Source: Zobellella maritima
Lineage (GTDB): Bacteria; Pseudomonadota; Gammaproteobacteria; Enterobacterales; Aeromonadaceae
Assembly: GCF_003075035.1 (NCBI RefSeq)
Contig: NZ_QCZE01000002.1
Coordinates: forward strand, 1 to 64,000
Direction: 5' to 3'
Length of the DNA: 64,000 nucleotides
The notes under the pieces were generated by a model, which was not told the origin of the DNA, searched no databases, and worked only from the letters and a program-made list of their open reading frames with translations. The translations under genes and the position numbers were made by a program. Position 1 is the first letter of the stretch. Each line of letters starts with the position of its first letter. Shown here piece after piece: positions 1 to 8,055 of this stretch.

Positions 1-8
1 CCAGTTTA

Positions 9-126
9 TGCCTGGCGGCGATAGCGTTGTGGTCCCACCTGATCCCATGCCGAACTCAGAAGTGAAACGCACCCGCGCCGATGATAGTGTGGCAGCTGCC
101 ATGTGAAAGTAGGTCACTGCCAGGCA
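9..126 (+). rRNA. rrf: 5S ribosomal RNA, copy 1
   Basis: The sequence matches the gammaproteobacterial 5S consensus throughout (CCATGCCGAACTCAGAAG in loop B/C, GATAGTGTGG towards the 3' side). Helix I is formed by TGCCTGGCGG at the start and CTGCCAGGCA at the end, so the molecule is complete. The 16S and 23S genes must lie to the left of the window. It is followed after 9 nt by tRNA-Thr and then by a second 5S, the same arrangement as the distal end of E. coli rrnD. Confidence 0.97.
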
Positions 127-135
127 CCAAATTCT

Positions 136-211
136 GCTGATATAGCTCAGTCGGTAGAGCGCACCCTTGGTAAGGGTGAGGTCCCCAGTTCAAATCCGGG
201 TATCAGCACCA
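136..211 (+). tRNA. thrV: tRNA-Thr (GGT anticodon)
   Basis: A 76-nt cloverleaf with acceptor GCTGATA/TATCAGC, a D-arm beginning TAGCTCAG, anticodon loop TTGGTAA with GGT at 169-171, and T-loop GTTCAAATC. The ACCA 3' end is genome-encoded. It sits between two 5S genes and is almost certainly cotranscribed with the rRNA operon. Confidence 0.97.
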
Positions 212-237
212 TATTACAATTAGATGTAGAAAGTTTT

Positions 238-353
238 GTTTGACTGCCATAGCGTTGTGGTCCCACCTGATCCCATGCCGAACTCAGAAGTGAAACGCAC
301 CCGCGCCGATGATAGTGTGGCAGCTGCCATGTGAAAGTAGGTCACAGTCAAAC
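238..353 (+). rRNA. rrf: 5S ribosomal RNA, copy 2
   Basis: The interior (about 250-344) is identical to copy 1 at 9-126, but helix I is different: GTTTGACTG at the 5' end pairs with CAGTCAAAC at the 3' end. Both strands of the helix have changed together, so the gene is presumably functional. It is the last gene of the rRNA operon. Confidence 0.95.
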
Positions 354-364
354 ACCTATTACCA

Positions 365-395
365 AGCCCCGCTCAACAGCGGGGCTTTTTCGTTT
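365..395 (+). terminator. rRNA operon terminator
   Basis: An AGCCCCGCT stem pairs with AGCGGGGCT across a short loop and is followed by TTTTTCG, directly after the second 5S gene. This is a canonical intrinsic terminator. Confidence 0.93.
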
Positions 396-450
396 TTGCA
401 TTCCGCTCAAGCACCTATACCCATATTTTTAATAAGTGATCATGCTATTA

Positions 451-477
451 AAAGGTGAAGATGATCACCTTTTTTTA
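451..477 (+). terminator. Hairpin with T-run upstream of ccoG
   Basis: AAAGGTGA (451-458) pairs with TCACCTTT (465-472) around AGATGA, followed by more T. The stem is A/T-rich and weaker than the terminator at 365. It may be a second rRNA terminator or part of the ccoG 5' region. Confidence 0.45.
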
Positions 478-591
478 TCTGTATTTGCCGCAGAATGTGG
501 CATAACACGCATTTTATCTGCAAGTTAACAAAAGGTTACCAGCTTGCCTGGCGATCAGCTGCAGCAATGTCCAACTAACCATGTGAGCAAG

Positions 592-2010
592 ATGAACGAC
601 AAAAACAACCAGATTGACATTAAAGATGTCACAGGCGCTGTGCGTTCCCACAGGCCGGTAGACAATGGCCATATTTATGTCCGATCCCAGCAAGGCCGGT
701 GGCAGCGTCTGCGTAAACAGATGGGCTGGTTTTTTATGTTGTTGTTCCTGATGGGACCCTGGCTGACCTGGAACGGCCGTCAGGCTGTATTGCTGGATGT
801 GGTTGAGCAGCGTTTTCATATCTTTGGTACGACCATCTGGCCACAGGATTTCACTTTATTGGCCTTGTTGTTTGTGGTGGCGGCGTTTGGCCTGTTTTTT
901 ATTACCACTTTTCTGGGCCGGGTGTGGTGCGGTTACCTGTGTCCGCAAACCGTATGGACCTTTCTATTTATCTGGTTTGAGGAAAAGTTTGAGGGCAGTG
1001 CCAACAAACGCAAGGTGTTGGACAAGTCTCCTTGGAATTTCAACAAGGTATGGCGTAAGACCGGCAAGCATCTGAGCTGGTTGCTGGTTTCGCTGTTTAC
1101 CGGTTTCACCTTTATCGCCTACTTCGTGCCGGTAGAGGAGCTGGGACTGGGTTTGCTCACCTTCTCCGCCGGCTTCTGGGTTACTTTCTGGGTGGTTTTT
1201 TTCGCCTTCTGTACCTACGGCAACGCAGGCTGGATGCGCACTATTATGTGTACCCATATCTGTCCCTATTCCCGTTTCCAGTCGGCCATGTTCGACAAAG
1301 ACACCTATACCGTCAGCTACGATGTGAAGCGGGGTGAGGCTCGTGGTCCCAGGCCCCGCAAGAAAGATCCCAGGGAACTGGGGCTGGGCGACTGTATCGA
1401 TTGTGATATGTGTGTACAGGTCTGCCCGGCGGGTATCGATATCCGTGACGGCCTGCAGTATGAGTGCATCAACTGTGGCGCCTGTGTCGACGCCTGTGAT
1501 CAGACAATGGATCGCATGGGCTACCCAAGGGGGCTTATCAGCTATACCACGGAGCACAAGTTGCAGCATGATCACACCCATGTGGCCAGGCCCAAGCTGA
1601 TAAGTTATGGACTGGTCATGGTTATCATGCTGGCGGCCTTTGTATATATGGCTGCCAGTATCATGCCCATGGGACTGGAAGTGATCCGCGACCGTAACCA
1701 GCTGTATCGTGAAACGGCCGAGGGCCTGATCGAAAATACCTATACCCTCAAAATCATCAATAAGACCCTGGCGGCGGAAACCTATCAGCTGCATGTGGAA
1801 GGGTTGGATGAGGTTGAGTGGATAGGCGCGACCGAAGTAACCGTCCAGGGAGGAGAGGTCTATACCCTGCCCATCAGTTTGTCGATAGATCCTTATAACC
1901 TGAATGGGACGGTGCGAGATCTGGAGTTTGTGGTGACCCGCAAGGGCGTGAGTCCGGATCAGCGGAAAGCGGTTATCCGCAATCCAAGCAAGTTCTTCAG
2001 CTCACTCTAA
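592..2010 (+). CDS. ccoG: Cytochrome c oxidase accessory protein CcoG
   Basis: Membrane-bound iron-sulfur protein of the CcoG/RdxA/FixG family, needed for copper handling during cbb3 oxidase assembly (family knowledge). The 472-aa product has about five hydrophobic segments: four in the first 215 residues, including a VWCGYLCPQTVW segment, and one near 335-355. A double ferredoxin motif at about residues 268-300 (CIDCDMCVQVCP and CINCGACVDAC) follows the fourth, and the C-terminal part resembles the family's periplasmic Ig-like domain. The frame is open from a TTG at 544; I chose ATG 592 because the extra residues look non-homologous, though GTG 583 is also possible. No cco structural genes are in the window, so it stands alone. 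Confidence 0.93.
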   Translation: MNDKNNQIDIKDVTGAVRSHRPVDNGHIYVRSQQGRWQRLRKQMGWFFMLLFLMGPWLTWNGRQAVLLDVVEQRFHIFGTTIWPQDFTLLALLFVVAAFGLFFITTFLGRVWCGYLCPQTVWTFLFIWFEEKFEGSANKRKVLDKSPWNFNKVWRKTGKHLSWLLVSLFTGFTFIAYFVPVEELGLGLLTFSAGFWVTFWVVFFAFCTYGNAGWMRTIMCTHICPYSRFQSAMFDKDTYTVSYDVKRGEARGPRPRKKDPRELGLGDCIDCDMCVQVCPAGIDIRDGLQYECINCGACVDACDQTMDRMGYPRGLISYTTEHKLQHDHTHVARPKLISYGLVMVIMLAAFVYMAASIMPMGLEVIRDRNQLYRETAEGLIENTYTLKIINKTLAAETYQLHVEGLDEVEWIGATEVTVQGGEVYTLPISLSIDPYNLNGTVRDLEFVVTRKGVSPDQRKAVIRNPSKFFSSL

Positions 2011-2018
2011 ATGCTTTA

Positions 2019-2132
2019 GGTCACTCGAGACAGCGAGCGAGTATTGCCAAACAGACGCTCGGCGCCAGGGTCGGAAAGGTCCCTGCCATTTCGGCATCTC
2101 TGTCGTTCAATGGCGCGGCGAAGCCTGTGACC
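2019..2132 (+). other. Structured intergenic region downstream of ccoG
   Basis: GGTCAC (2019-2024) can pair with GTGACC (2127-2132). Nested inside are GACAG/CTGTC, CGAGCG/CGCTCG, CAGGG/CCCTG and TGCC/GGCA pairs. No ORF of note is present. The nested complementarity suggests a folded RNA or a degenerate repeat, but I recognise no named family. Confidence 0.35.
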
Positions 2133-2175
2133 CGGTCGATGTAGTAGCATTCGAATCGGCTATTTAGCAAGCCCT

Positions 2176-2207
2176 GCAGCCATGGAGGTGATAATCTCCA
2201 TGGCTGC
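2176..2207. repeat. 12-bp perfect inverted repeat upstream of srkA
   Basis: GCAGCCATGGAG and CTCCATGGCTGC are perfect inverted copies separated by GTGATAAT, ending 25 nt before the srkA start. There is no U-tract, so it is not a standard terminator. It could be a hairpin in the srkA leader or an operator. Confidence 0.7.
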
Positions 2208-2232
2208 CTTCCTGTTATTTGTAGGATTTCTT

Positions 2233-3201
2233 ATGGAATATACCCAGCTAACGCCGGACTTCATTGCCGATGCCCTCGGCAGCATAGATATTTATCTGGA
2301 CTCCGGCCTGTTGGCGCTCAACAGTTATGAGAACCGGGTCTATCGATTCAAAAATGATGAGTTGGGCGCCTTGGTGGTGAAGTTTTATCGCCCGATGCGT
2401 TGGACCAGGGAGCAAATCCGGGAAGAGCATGGCTTTCTGACCGCCCTGTCTCAGGCCGGCGTCAGGGCGGCGGCACCCATGAGTCTGCAGGGGGAAACCC
2501 TGTTCGAGTATCAGGGACGTTTGTTTGCCCTCTGGCAAAGTGTGGGAGGCCGGCAATTTGAGGCCGATAATCTGGATCAGCTGGAGGCGCTGGGCGAGCA
2601 GTTGGGGCGCTTGCATCAGGTGGGAGAAACCTTTTCTTTACAGCACAGGCCGAAGCTCACCACCGCCGACTACCTGCATCGCTCCCGTGACACCTTGAAA
2701 CAGAAGGCACAGATCAAGGCCGACACTGCCAGGGAGTTCTTCGATGTCTTGGAAAGGCTGATAACCAAATCGGAGCAGCTGTATCGTCCCCGCCATGAGT
2801 TGACCCTGCATTGTGATTGTCATGTCGGCAACATTTTATGGCGGGATGGTCCCTTGTTGGTGGATTTTGATGATTGCCGTCGCGGACCTGCAGTACAGGA
2901 TATCTGGATGATGCTCAGCGGTTCTCGCCAGGAGCAGCTGGTACAGCTCGATACCTTGCTGGCGGGCTATGAAACGGTGCGGGATTTTCCCCAGGCTGAA
3001 TTGGCGCTGATAGAGCCGTTGCGAGCCATGCGCATGGTGCACTATATGGCCTGGCTGGCGGCACGTTGGCAGGATCCGGCGTTTCCGGCCAGCTTTCCCT
3101 GGTTCAATACTGATGAGTATTGGCAGCAGCAGATCCGAATACTCGGCGATCAGCTGATGGCCCTTGATGCCCCGCCTTTGTCCTTGACGTCCTGGAATTG
3201 A
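2233..3201 (+). CDS. srkA: Stress response kinase A (SrkA/YihE)
   Basis: Ser/Thr protein kinase of the aminoglycoside-phosphotransferase-like fold that protects against envelope-stress death in E. coli (family knowledge). The 322-aa protein tracks E. coli YihE throughout, with LNSYENRVY near the N-terminus, VGGRQFEADN in the middle, the catalytic loop HCDCHVGNILW near residue 195 and the metal-binding DFDD near 210. The frame is open to 2182, but that start lies in the inverted repeat at 2176-2207; ATG 2233 (MEYTQLTPD) matches the family start. dsbA follows 40 nt later, as in E. coli, where both are Cpx-regulated. Confidence 0.95.
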   Translation: MEYTQLTPDFIADALGSIDIYLDSGLLALNSYENRVYRFKNDELGALVVKFYRPMRWTREQIREEHGFLTALSQAGVRAAAPMSLQGETLFEYQGRLFALWQSVGGRQFEADNLDQLEALGEQLGRLHQVGETFSLQHRPKLTTADYLHRSRDTLKQKAQIKADTAREFFDVLERLITKSEQLYRPRHELTLHCDCHVGNILWRDGPLLVDFDDCRRGPAVQDIWMMLSGSRQEQLVQLDTLLAGYETVRDFPQAELALIEPLRAMRMVHYMAWLAARWQDPAFPASFPWFNTDEYWQQQIRILGDQLMALDAPPLSLTSWN

Positions 3202-3241
3202 TTGCTTAATTTGAAGGCGCCTTTACTGAATAGGATCCACT

Positions 3242-3844
3242 ATGAAAAATATACTGTTTTCGCTGTTCGTGTTTATGTTTGCGCCCTTAGCGATGGCTGC
3301 CACTGAGTTCAAGGAAGGCGTTGAATACACAGTCGTTAAAGAGACCGCGACCAGTACTCCCGAGGTGATCGAGTTCTTCTCTTATGTCTGCCCTCACTGC
3401 TACAGCTTTGAACCCTTGGTAAACGGCCTGGCGAAACGGGTGCCTGAAGCCGAAATAAAAAAAGTGCCGGTGGGCTTCCTGGGGCGTGACATGGGGCCGG
3501 TATTGCAAAAGGCCTATGCCGCTGCCCGCTTGTTGGAGGTAGAAGACAAGATGACCCCGGTTATCTTCGAGCAGATCCATCGGCAGAAGAACATGCCCCA
3601 GTCCATGGATGATGTGAAGGCGATATTTGTCGCCAATGGGGTGGAGGCAAAAACATTTGATGGTGTTATCAATAGCTTCGCCCTGAATGGCATGGTGGCT
3701 CAGTATGACAGGACGACCGAAGCCTTCAATATTAGGGGAACGCCGACCATAGTGGTTAATGGCAAATATGAGCTTAATATGGGTGAGATCGGTTCGGAAG
3801 AGCGTTTTTACCGTGTTGTTGAATATTTGCTTAGCGCAGAATAA
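3242..3844 (+). CDS. dsbA: Thiol:disulfide interchange protein DsbA
   Basis: Periplasmic oxidase that puts disulfide bonds into exported proteins and is re-oxidised by DsbB. The 200-aa precursor has a signal peptide (residues 1-19, cleavage after AMA), the thioredoxin-fold active site CPHC at residues 50-53, and the cis-proline loop RGTPT near 163. Length and motifs are standard for gammaproteobacterial DsbA. It lies directly behind srkA, the conserved pair. Confidence 0.97.
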   Translation: MKNILFSLFVFMFAPLAMAATEFKEGVEYTVVKETATSTPEVIEFFSYVCPHCYSFEPLVNGLAKRVPEAEIKKVPVGFLGRDMGPVLQKAYAAARLLEVEDKMTPVIFEQIHRQKNMPQSMDDVKAIFVANGVEAKTFDGVINSFALNGMVAQYDRTTEAFNIRGTPTIVVNGKYELNMGEIGSEERFYRVVEYLLSAE

Positions 3845-3852
3845 ACGCTATC

Positions 3853-3870
3853 GGGGCCCTGGCTGGCCCC
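3853..3870 (+). terminator. Hairpin between convergent dsbA and 3874-4179
   Basis: GGGGCC pairs with GGCCCC across CTGGCT, nine bases after the dsbA stop. A T-run occurs only about 15 nt further on, so termination activity is probable rather than certain. It may serve both converging genes. Confidence 0.45.
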
Positions 3871-3873
3871 ATA

Positions 3874-4179
3874 TCAACATTTTGTTTTTTTATCGGTAAT
3901 GGAGTGTACATTGCTGGTTTTAGGCTCTTGGGAGCCTTCACCATGCACGATCCATTGCTTGGTGGGGAGGTGAAACAGGTAGTATTTTTCTCGGTGGAGA
4001 TCGCCGACAAAGCCCATCCCATAGAATGCCAGCTCATAGTGAACATCGCGGATAAAATCCGGGGTGAAGCGTTGTCGCCCCGACAAGGTGCCAATATCGT
4101 TTCTGGTTAGATAGACGCCGGATTTTACCTCTTTCAGCTGCCCAGCCAGCCAGTTGGCGAACTCTTTTGCACTTTTCAT
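3874..4179 (-). CDS. Small protein of unknown function (101 aa)
   Basis: A 101-aa soluble protein with no signal peptide or membrane segment that I do not recognise. It begins MKSAKEFANWLAGQ and has a conserved-looking middle (FTPDFIRDVHYEL, then DLHREKYYLFHLP) and a polar tail. The frame extends to 4203, but AAGGAAG sits about 5 nt before ATG 4179, which fixes the start. It is convergent with dsbA and lies 65 nt downstream of comM in the same direction, so it could share comM transcripts. The consistent coding pattern and ribosome-binding site support a real gene. Confidence 0.7.
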   Translation of the reverse strand: MKSAKEFANWLAGQLKEVKSGVYLTRNDIGTLSGRQRFTPDFIRDVHYELAFYGMGFVGDLHREKYYLFHLPTKQWIVHGEGSQEPKTSNVHSITDKKTKC

Positions 4180-4244
4180 CCATACTTCCTTTTGCCGCCT
4201 CATCCTATTTATAGCAGTAGTGCAAGCCCCAGTCTTGTTATTGT

Positions 4245-5756
4245 TTAGCCTTGCAGTTCTCGCAACAGCCTGTCCATGGCCCGATAGCCGAGGGCTTCGA
4301 TTAGGTGTGCCCTGGCTATCTCCTGCTCCCCTTCCAGATCGGCGATGGTGCGGGCAACCCGTATCAGCTTGTGCCAGGCGCGGATGGATAACTGCATGCG
4401 GTTCAGAGCCAGTTCGAGGAAGGCGGCATCATCGCGTTTGAGCGGACACAGCTTGTCCAGCTCGGATGAGTTCAGACGGCCATTGGTTTTGCCGGCCCGG
4501 GCCAGCTGCCGCGTCCGGGCTGCCAACACCCGCTCCCTGACCGTTGCCGTGCTTTCGGATTTGGGCCTGGGACGACTCAGGGCACCGGGGGGCAACAGGG
4601 GGATTTCAACCGACAGGTCGAACCTGTCCAGGAAAGGCCCGGATACCTTGCCCAGGTAGCGCAGTATCTGTTCGGAGGAACTGCGGCTCATGCCGTCCCC
4701 ATAGTGGCCGCAGGGGCTGGGGTTCATGGCACCGATCAGCTGAAAATGGGCGGGAAAGGTAACCCTGTGAGCCGCCCTGGAAATGGACACAATTCCGGTC
4801 TCAAGTGGTTCCCTTAGTGCATCCAGTACCCGCCGCTCAAACTCGGTCATTTCGTCGAGAAACAAGACGCCGTTATGGGCCAGGGATATTTCTCCCGGCC
4901 TGGGGTAACTGCCACCGCCTACCAGGGCAACGGCCGAAGCGGAATGATGAGGTTGGCGGAAGGCCCGCCGCCGCCAGTCATGGGGATCCAGTCCCTGGCC
5001 GCTGATGGAACGAATCGCCGCCGCTTCCAGCGCCTCTCGCTCAGACATGGGCGGCAACAATCCGGGCAGACGGCTGGCAAGCATGCTTTTTCCTGTGCCC
5101 GGTGGTCCCAGCAACAAGAGGTTATGTTCGCCAGCAGCGGTAATTTCCAGGGCCCGCTTGCCACTTTCCTGACCGATTACATCGCTGAGGCAGCCGTCTT
5201 GTGGTTGATGATGGTGTGCTGTCGGCGTCGGTGTCGGCAAATCTCCCTGCTGGTGCAGCCAGCCGGTAATGGCCAGCAGGTGGGGGGCGATCCTGGCTGG
5301 GGTAGGGTGGATCAGGCCGGACTCGGCTTCATTGCCGGCAGGCAATATCAGCTGCCGGCCGGCTTCCCTTGCAGCGAGTACGGCCGGCAGGGCGCCTTTG
5401 ATCGATCTCAGCTCACCTGTCAGTGCCAGTTCCCCCAGGAACTCCAGCTGTTCCAGTGACTGAGCCGGGATCTGTCCGGAGGCGGCGAGGACGGCGATCG
5501 CGATGGGCAGGTCGAAGCGACCTCCCTCCTTGGGCAGATCGGCGGGAGCCAGGTTGACAGTGATCCGCTTGGCGGGAAATTCAAATCCGGCATTAAGCAG
5601 GGCGCTGCGTACCCTGTCCCTGGCCTCCTTGACCGTGATCTCCGGCAGTCCGACGATATTGAATGCCGGTAGGCCATTGGCCAGGTGGGCTTCAACCGTG
5701 ACCAATGGGGCGTTAATTCCCAGACTGGCCCGGGCAAAAACAACGGCTAGTGACAT
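4245..5756 (-). CDS. comM: ComM/YifB family Mg-chelatase-like AAA+ ATPase
   Basis: Hexameric helicase that promotes branch migration when single-stranded DNA taken up by transformation is integrated (known for Vibrio and Haemophilus ComM). The 503-aa protein has an N-terminal Lon-protease-like fold (residues 1-170), Walker A GPPGTGKS at 217-224, Walker B GVLFLDEM at 296-303, and the C-terminal Mg-chelatase domain with LDRFDLSVEIP. Full length. It is transcribed divergently from ilvL, as yifB is in E. coli. Its presence hints at competence, but no uptake genes are in the window. Confidence 0.94.
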   Translation of the reverse strand: MSLAVVFARASLGINAPLVTVEAHLANGLPAFNIVGLPEITVKEARDRVRSALLNAGFEFPAKRITVNLAPADLPKEGGRFDLPIAIAVLAASGQIPAQSLEQLEFLGELALTGELRSIKGALPAVLAAREAGRQLILPAGNEAESGLIHPTPARIAPHLLAITGWLHQQGDLPTPTPTAHHHQPQDGCLSDVIGQESGKRALEITAAGEHNLLLLGPPGTGKSMLASRLPGLLPPMSEREALEAAAIRSISGQGLDPHDWRRRAFRQPHHSASAVALVGGGSYPRPGEISLAHNGVLFLDEMTEFERRVLDALREPLETGIVSISRAAHRVTFPAHFQLIGAMNPSPCGHYGDGMSRSSSEQILRYLGKVSGPFLDRFDLSVEIPLLPPGALSRPRPKSESTATVRERVLAARTRQLARAGKTNGRLNSSELDKLCPLKRDDAAFLELALNRMQLSIRAWHKLIRVARTIADLEGEQEIARAHLIEALGYRAMDRLLRELQG

Positions 5757-5949
5757 CCCTGCACCCTTATGTTTATTATTCTGATAAAGCTTATTTAGCT
5801 GGTATTTTATACTGATGTTATTCGAACCAAATTTAGCGGTTAACTTGCCTTTTTGTGATAAAAATCTTGTTAATGATAGCCGGCCATGCTAGTTCTATAG
5901 GCCAGTTGCAGCCGGTTTAGCCGGCAATCTTATTTATTATGGTCGGTAT

Positions 5950-6042
5950 ATGAATTTGTTCGCTCGTTTCGTCAACATTATCGTGGTCCTAGTGGTGGTG
6001 ATTTACTCACCGCTCGGGGTACCGTGGTCTGACGAAAAGTAA
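5950..6042 (+). CDS. ilvL: ilv operon leader peptide IlvL
   Basis: A 30-codon reading frame just upstream of the ilv attenuator. Codons 10-18 read Ile-Ile-Val-Val-Leu-Val-Val-Val-Ile, so seven to nine consecutive codons sense exactly the three amino acids made by the pathway. Stalling there under Ile/Val/Leu starvation should favour the antiterminator. The peptide sequence is not conserved with E. coli IlvL beyond its composition, as is usual for leaders. Confidence 0.93.
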   Translation: MNLFARFVNIIVVLVVVIYSPLGVPWSDEK

Positions 6043-6098
6043 CAACACCGGCAGACGACAACAAAACCCCCGAGCCAATCGCTCGGGGGTTTTTTTTT
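6012..6098 (+). promoter_or_regulatory. ilvGMEDA attenuator (antiterminator and terminator)
   Basis: The terminator stem is ACCCCCGAGC (6066-6075) with GCTCGGGGGT (6081-6090), followed by a run of T. A near-copy of the 3' arm, GCTCGGGG at 6012-6019, lies inside the ilvL coding sequence and can pair instead with CCCCGAGC (6068-6075). A ribosome stalled early in the Ile/Val/Leu run leaves 6012-6019 free and allows read-through. A ribosome that reaches the stop at 6042 covers it and the terminator forms. Confidence 0.92.
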
Positions 6099-6137
6099 AC
6101 GCATACTTTCAGGCAAGTGACAGGGACAAAAACGCAA

Positions 6138-7787
6138 ATGAATGGCGCTCAATACATTGTTCAGGCATTAAAACAACAAGGGGTAACCCAGATCTTCGGC
6201 TACCCGGGAGGAGCCATCATGCCGCTGTATGATGCCCTGTACGATGGTGGTGTCGAGCATCTGCTGTGTCGACACGAGCAGGCCGCCGCCCTGGGCGCCG
6301 TCGGCTATGCCAGAGCCAGTGGTCAGGTAGGTGTCTGTATGGCCACGTCAGGTCCGGGCGCCACCAACCTGATCACCGGTCTGGCGGACGCCATGCTGGA
6401 TTCCATTCCGGTGGTGGCCATCACCGGCCAGGTGCCGATGGCCGCCATCGGCACAGATGCCTTCCAGGAAGTGGATGTATTGGGCATGTCCCTGTCCTGT
6501 ACCAAGCACTCCTATCTGGTTGAACGAGCGGAGGATCTGGGTGCCATCATCGCCGAAGCCTTCGAAGTGGCCTGCTCCGGCCGTCCCGGCCCGGTATTGA
6601 TCGACGTGCCCAAGAATGTCCAAACAGCGTTGGTAGAACCCAAGCCACTGAGCGCCAGTCGTATCGAGTCTGAGCCTCTGGATAACCAGGGTATCGAGGC
6701 CGCCAAGACCCTGCTGGCGGCTGCCGAAAAACCGATCCTGTATGTGGGGGGCGGTGTCGGCATGGCGTCGGCAGAGGCAGAATTACGTGCTTTTGCTGCC
6801 AACAGTCAAATCCCTTCGGTGACCACCCTCAAGGGCATAGGAACGCTGGAGCCGGAAGATGAACTGTTCCTGGGTATGCTGGGTATGCATGGAACAAAAT
6901 CTGCAAACCTGGCTGTTCAGCAGTGTGATCTGCTGATGGTGGTCGGTGCCCGTTTTGATGACCGGGTAACCGGCAAACTGGATGCCTTTGCAGTAAATGC
7001 CAAGGTCATCCACCTGGATAAAGACGCAGCCGAATTCGGTAAGGTACGTCATGCCCAGGTGGGTATAGCGTCCGAGCTGAAGGAGGTCCTGCCCGCCCTG
7101 AATGTCGGTAAATTGCAGATTGATGCCTGGCGGCAGGAATGCCGGGCGTTAAAGGCCGAACATCCCTGGCGCTACGATCATCCGGGCGAGAATATCTTCG
7201 CACCCTTGATGCTCAAGCAATTGAGCCAGGCGCTGGATGACAGCGCCATGGTCAGCTGCGACGTGGGCCAGCATCAGATGTGGGTGGCACAGCATATGCG
7301 TTTTACCAGTCCCCGCAACCATCTGAGCAGTTCCGGCCTGGGCACTATGGGCTTCGGCCTGCCGGCAGCGATCGGTGCCAAGCTGGCCCGGCCCGAGGAT
7401 GAGTCGGTACTGGTCTCCGGCGACGGCTCCTTTATGATGAATGTACAGGAGCTGGGGACCCTCAAGCGCGCCCAGCTGCCGGTGAAGATGGTGCTGCTCG
7501 ACAATCAGCGGCTGGGCATGGTGCGCCAGTGGCAGGAACTGTTTTTCGACGGCCGTTACAGTGAAACCATCCTTACCGATAACCCCAACTTCGTGGCTCT
7601 GGCCGCCGCCTTCAATATTCCCGGGGAAACCATTACTCGCAAGGCCGAGGTCGAGCCGGCCATCCAGCGTATGCTGGCGGCCGAGACCGCCTATTTATTG
7701 CATGTTCGCATTTCAGCGGAAGACAACGTCTGGCCTCTGGTGCCGCCGGGCGTCGCCAATGATCAGATGATGGAGGATCAATCATGA
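6138..7787 (+). CDS. ilvG: Acetolactate synthase II large subunit
   Basis: Thiamine-diphosphate enzyme that condenses pyruvate with pyruvate or 2-oxobutyrate, the first common step of Val/Leu/Ile synthesis. The 549-aa protein has the catalytic glutamate in CRHEQAA (E48), the [10 protein letters not shown] motif, and the ThDP-binding segment GDGSFMMN to LDNQRLGMV near 427-460. It is uninterrupted, unlike the frameshifted ilvG of E. coli K-12. ATG 6138 (MNGAQ) matches the E. coli start; the frame also opens at GTG 6117. The stop overlaps ilvM. Confidence 0.97.
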   Translation: MNGAQYIVQALKQQGVTQIFGYPGGAIMPLYDALYDGGVEHLLCRHEQAAALGAVGYARASGQVGVCMATSGPGATNLITGLADAMLDSIPVVAITGQVPMAAIGTDAFQEVDVLGMSLSCTKHSYLVERAEDLGAIIAEAFEVACSGRPGPVLIDVPKNVQTALVEPKPLSASRIESEPLDNQGIEAAKTLLAAAEKPILYVGGGVGMASAEAELRAFAANSQIPSVTTLKGIGTLEPEDELFLGMLGMHGTKSANLAVQQCDLLMVVGARFDDRVTGKLDAFAVNAKVIHLDKDAAEFGKVRHAQVGIASELKEVLPALNVGKLQIDAWRQECRALKAEHPWRYDHPGENIFAPLMLKQLSQALDDSAMVSCDVGQHQMWVAQHMRFTSPRNHLSSSGLGTMGFGLPAAIGAKLARPEDESVLVSGDGSFMMNVQELGTLKRAQLPVKMVLLDNQRLGMVRQWQELFFDGRYSETILTDNPNFVALAAAFNIPGETITRKAEVEPAIQRMLAAETAYLLHVRISAEDNVWPLVPPGVANDQMMEDQS

Positions 7788-8044
7788 ACCAGCACAACCT
7801 GCAGATAGAAACCCAGTTTCGCCCGGAAGTACTCGAAAGGGTGCTGCGTATGACCCGCCACCGCGGTTTCCGGGTCGATGATATGGAGATGTCGACCTCG
7901 GTTGACTGTAAAAAGTTGAACATTCGGGTTACTGTCAGTAGCGAAAGACCCATACAGCTGTTGAGTCGCCAGCTCGAAAAGCTGATGGATGTCACCCGTG
8001 TAGAAGCACAGCTACTGGAACAGCAGCTTAGAAAAACGGCTTGA
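7784..8044 (+). CDS. ilvM: Acetolactate synthase II small (regulatory) subunit
   Basis: An 86-aa ACT-domain protein that partners IlvG. The start codon overlaps the ilvG stop (ATGA), giving translational coupling and likely 1:1 synthesis. Motifs such as [11 protein letters not shown] and [17 protein letters not shown] fit IlvM. The isozyme with this subunit is valine-insensitive in E. coli; whether that holds here is inference. Confidence 0.95.
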   Translation: MNQHNLQIETQFRPEVLERVLRMTRHRGFRVDDMEMSTSVDCKKLNIRVTVSSERPIQLLSRQLEKLMDVTRVEAQLLEQQLRKTA

Positions 8045-8055
8045 GGAAACAATCC

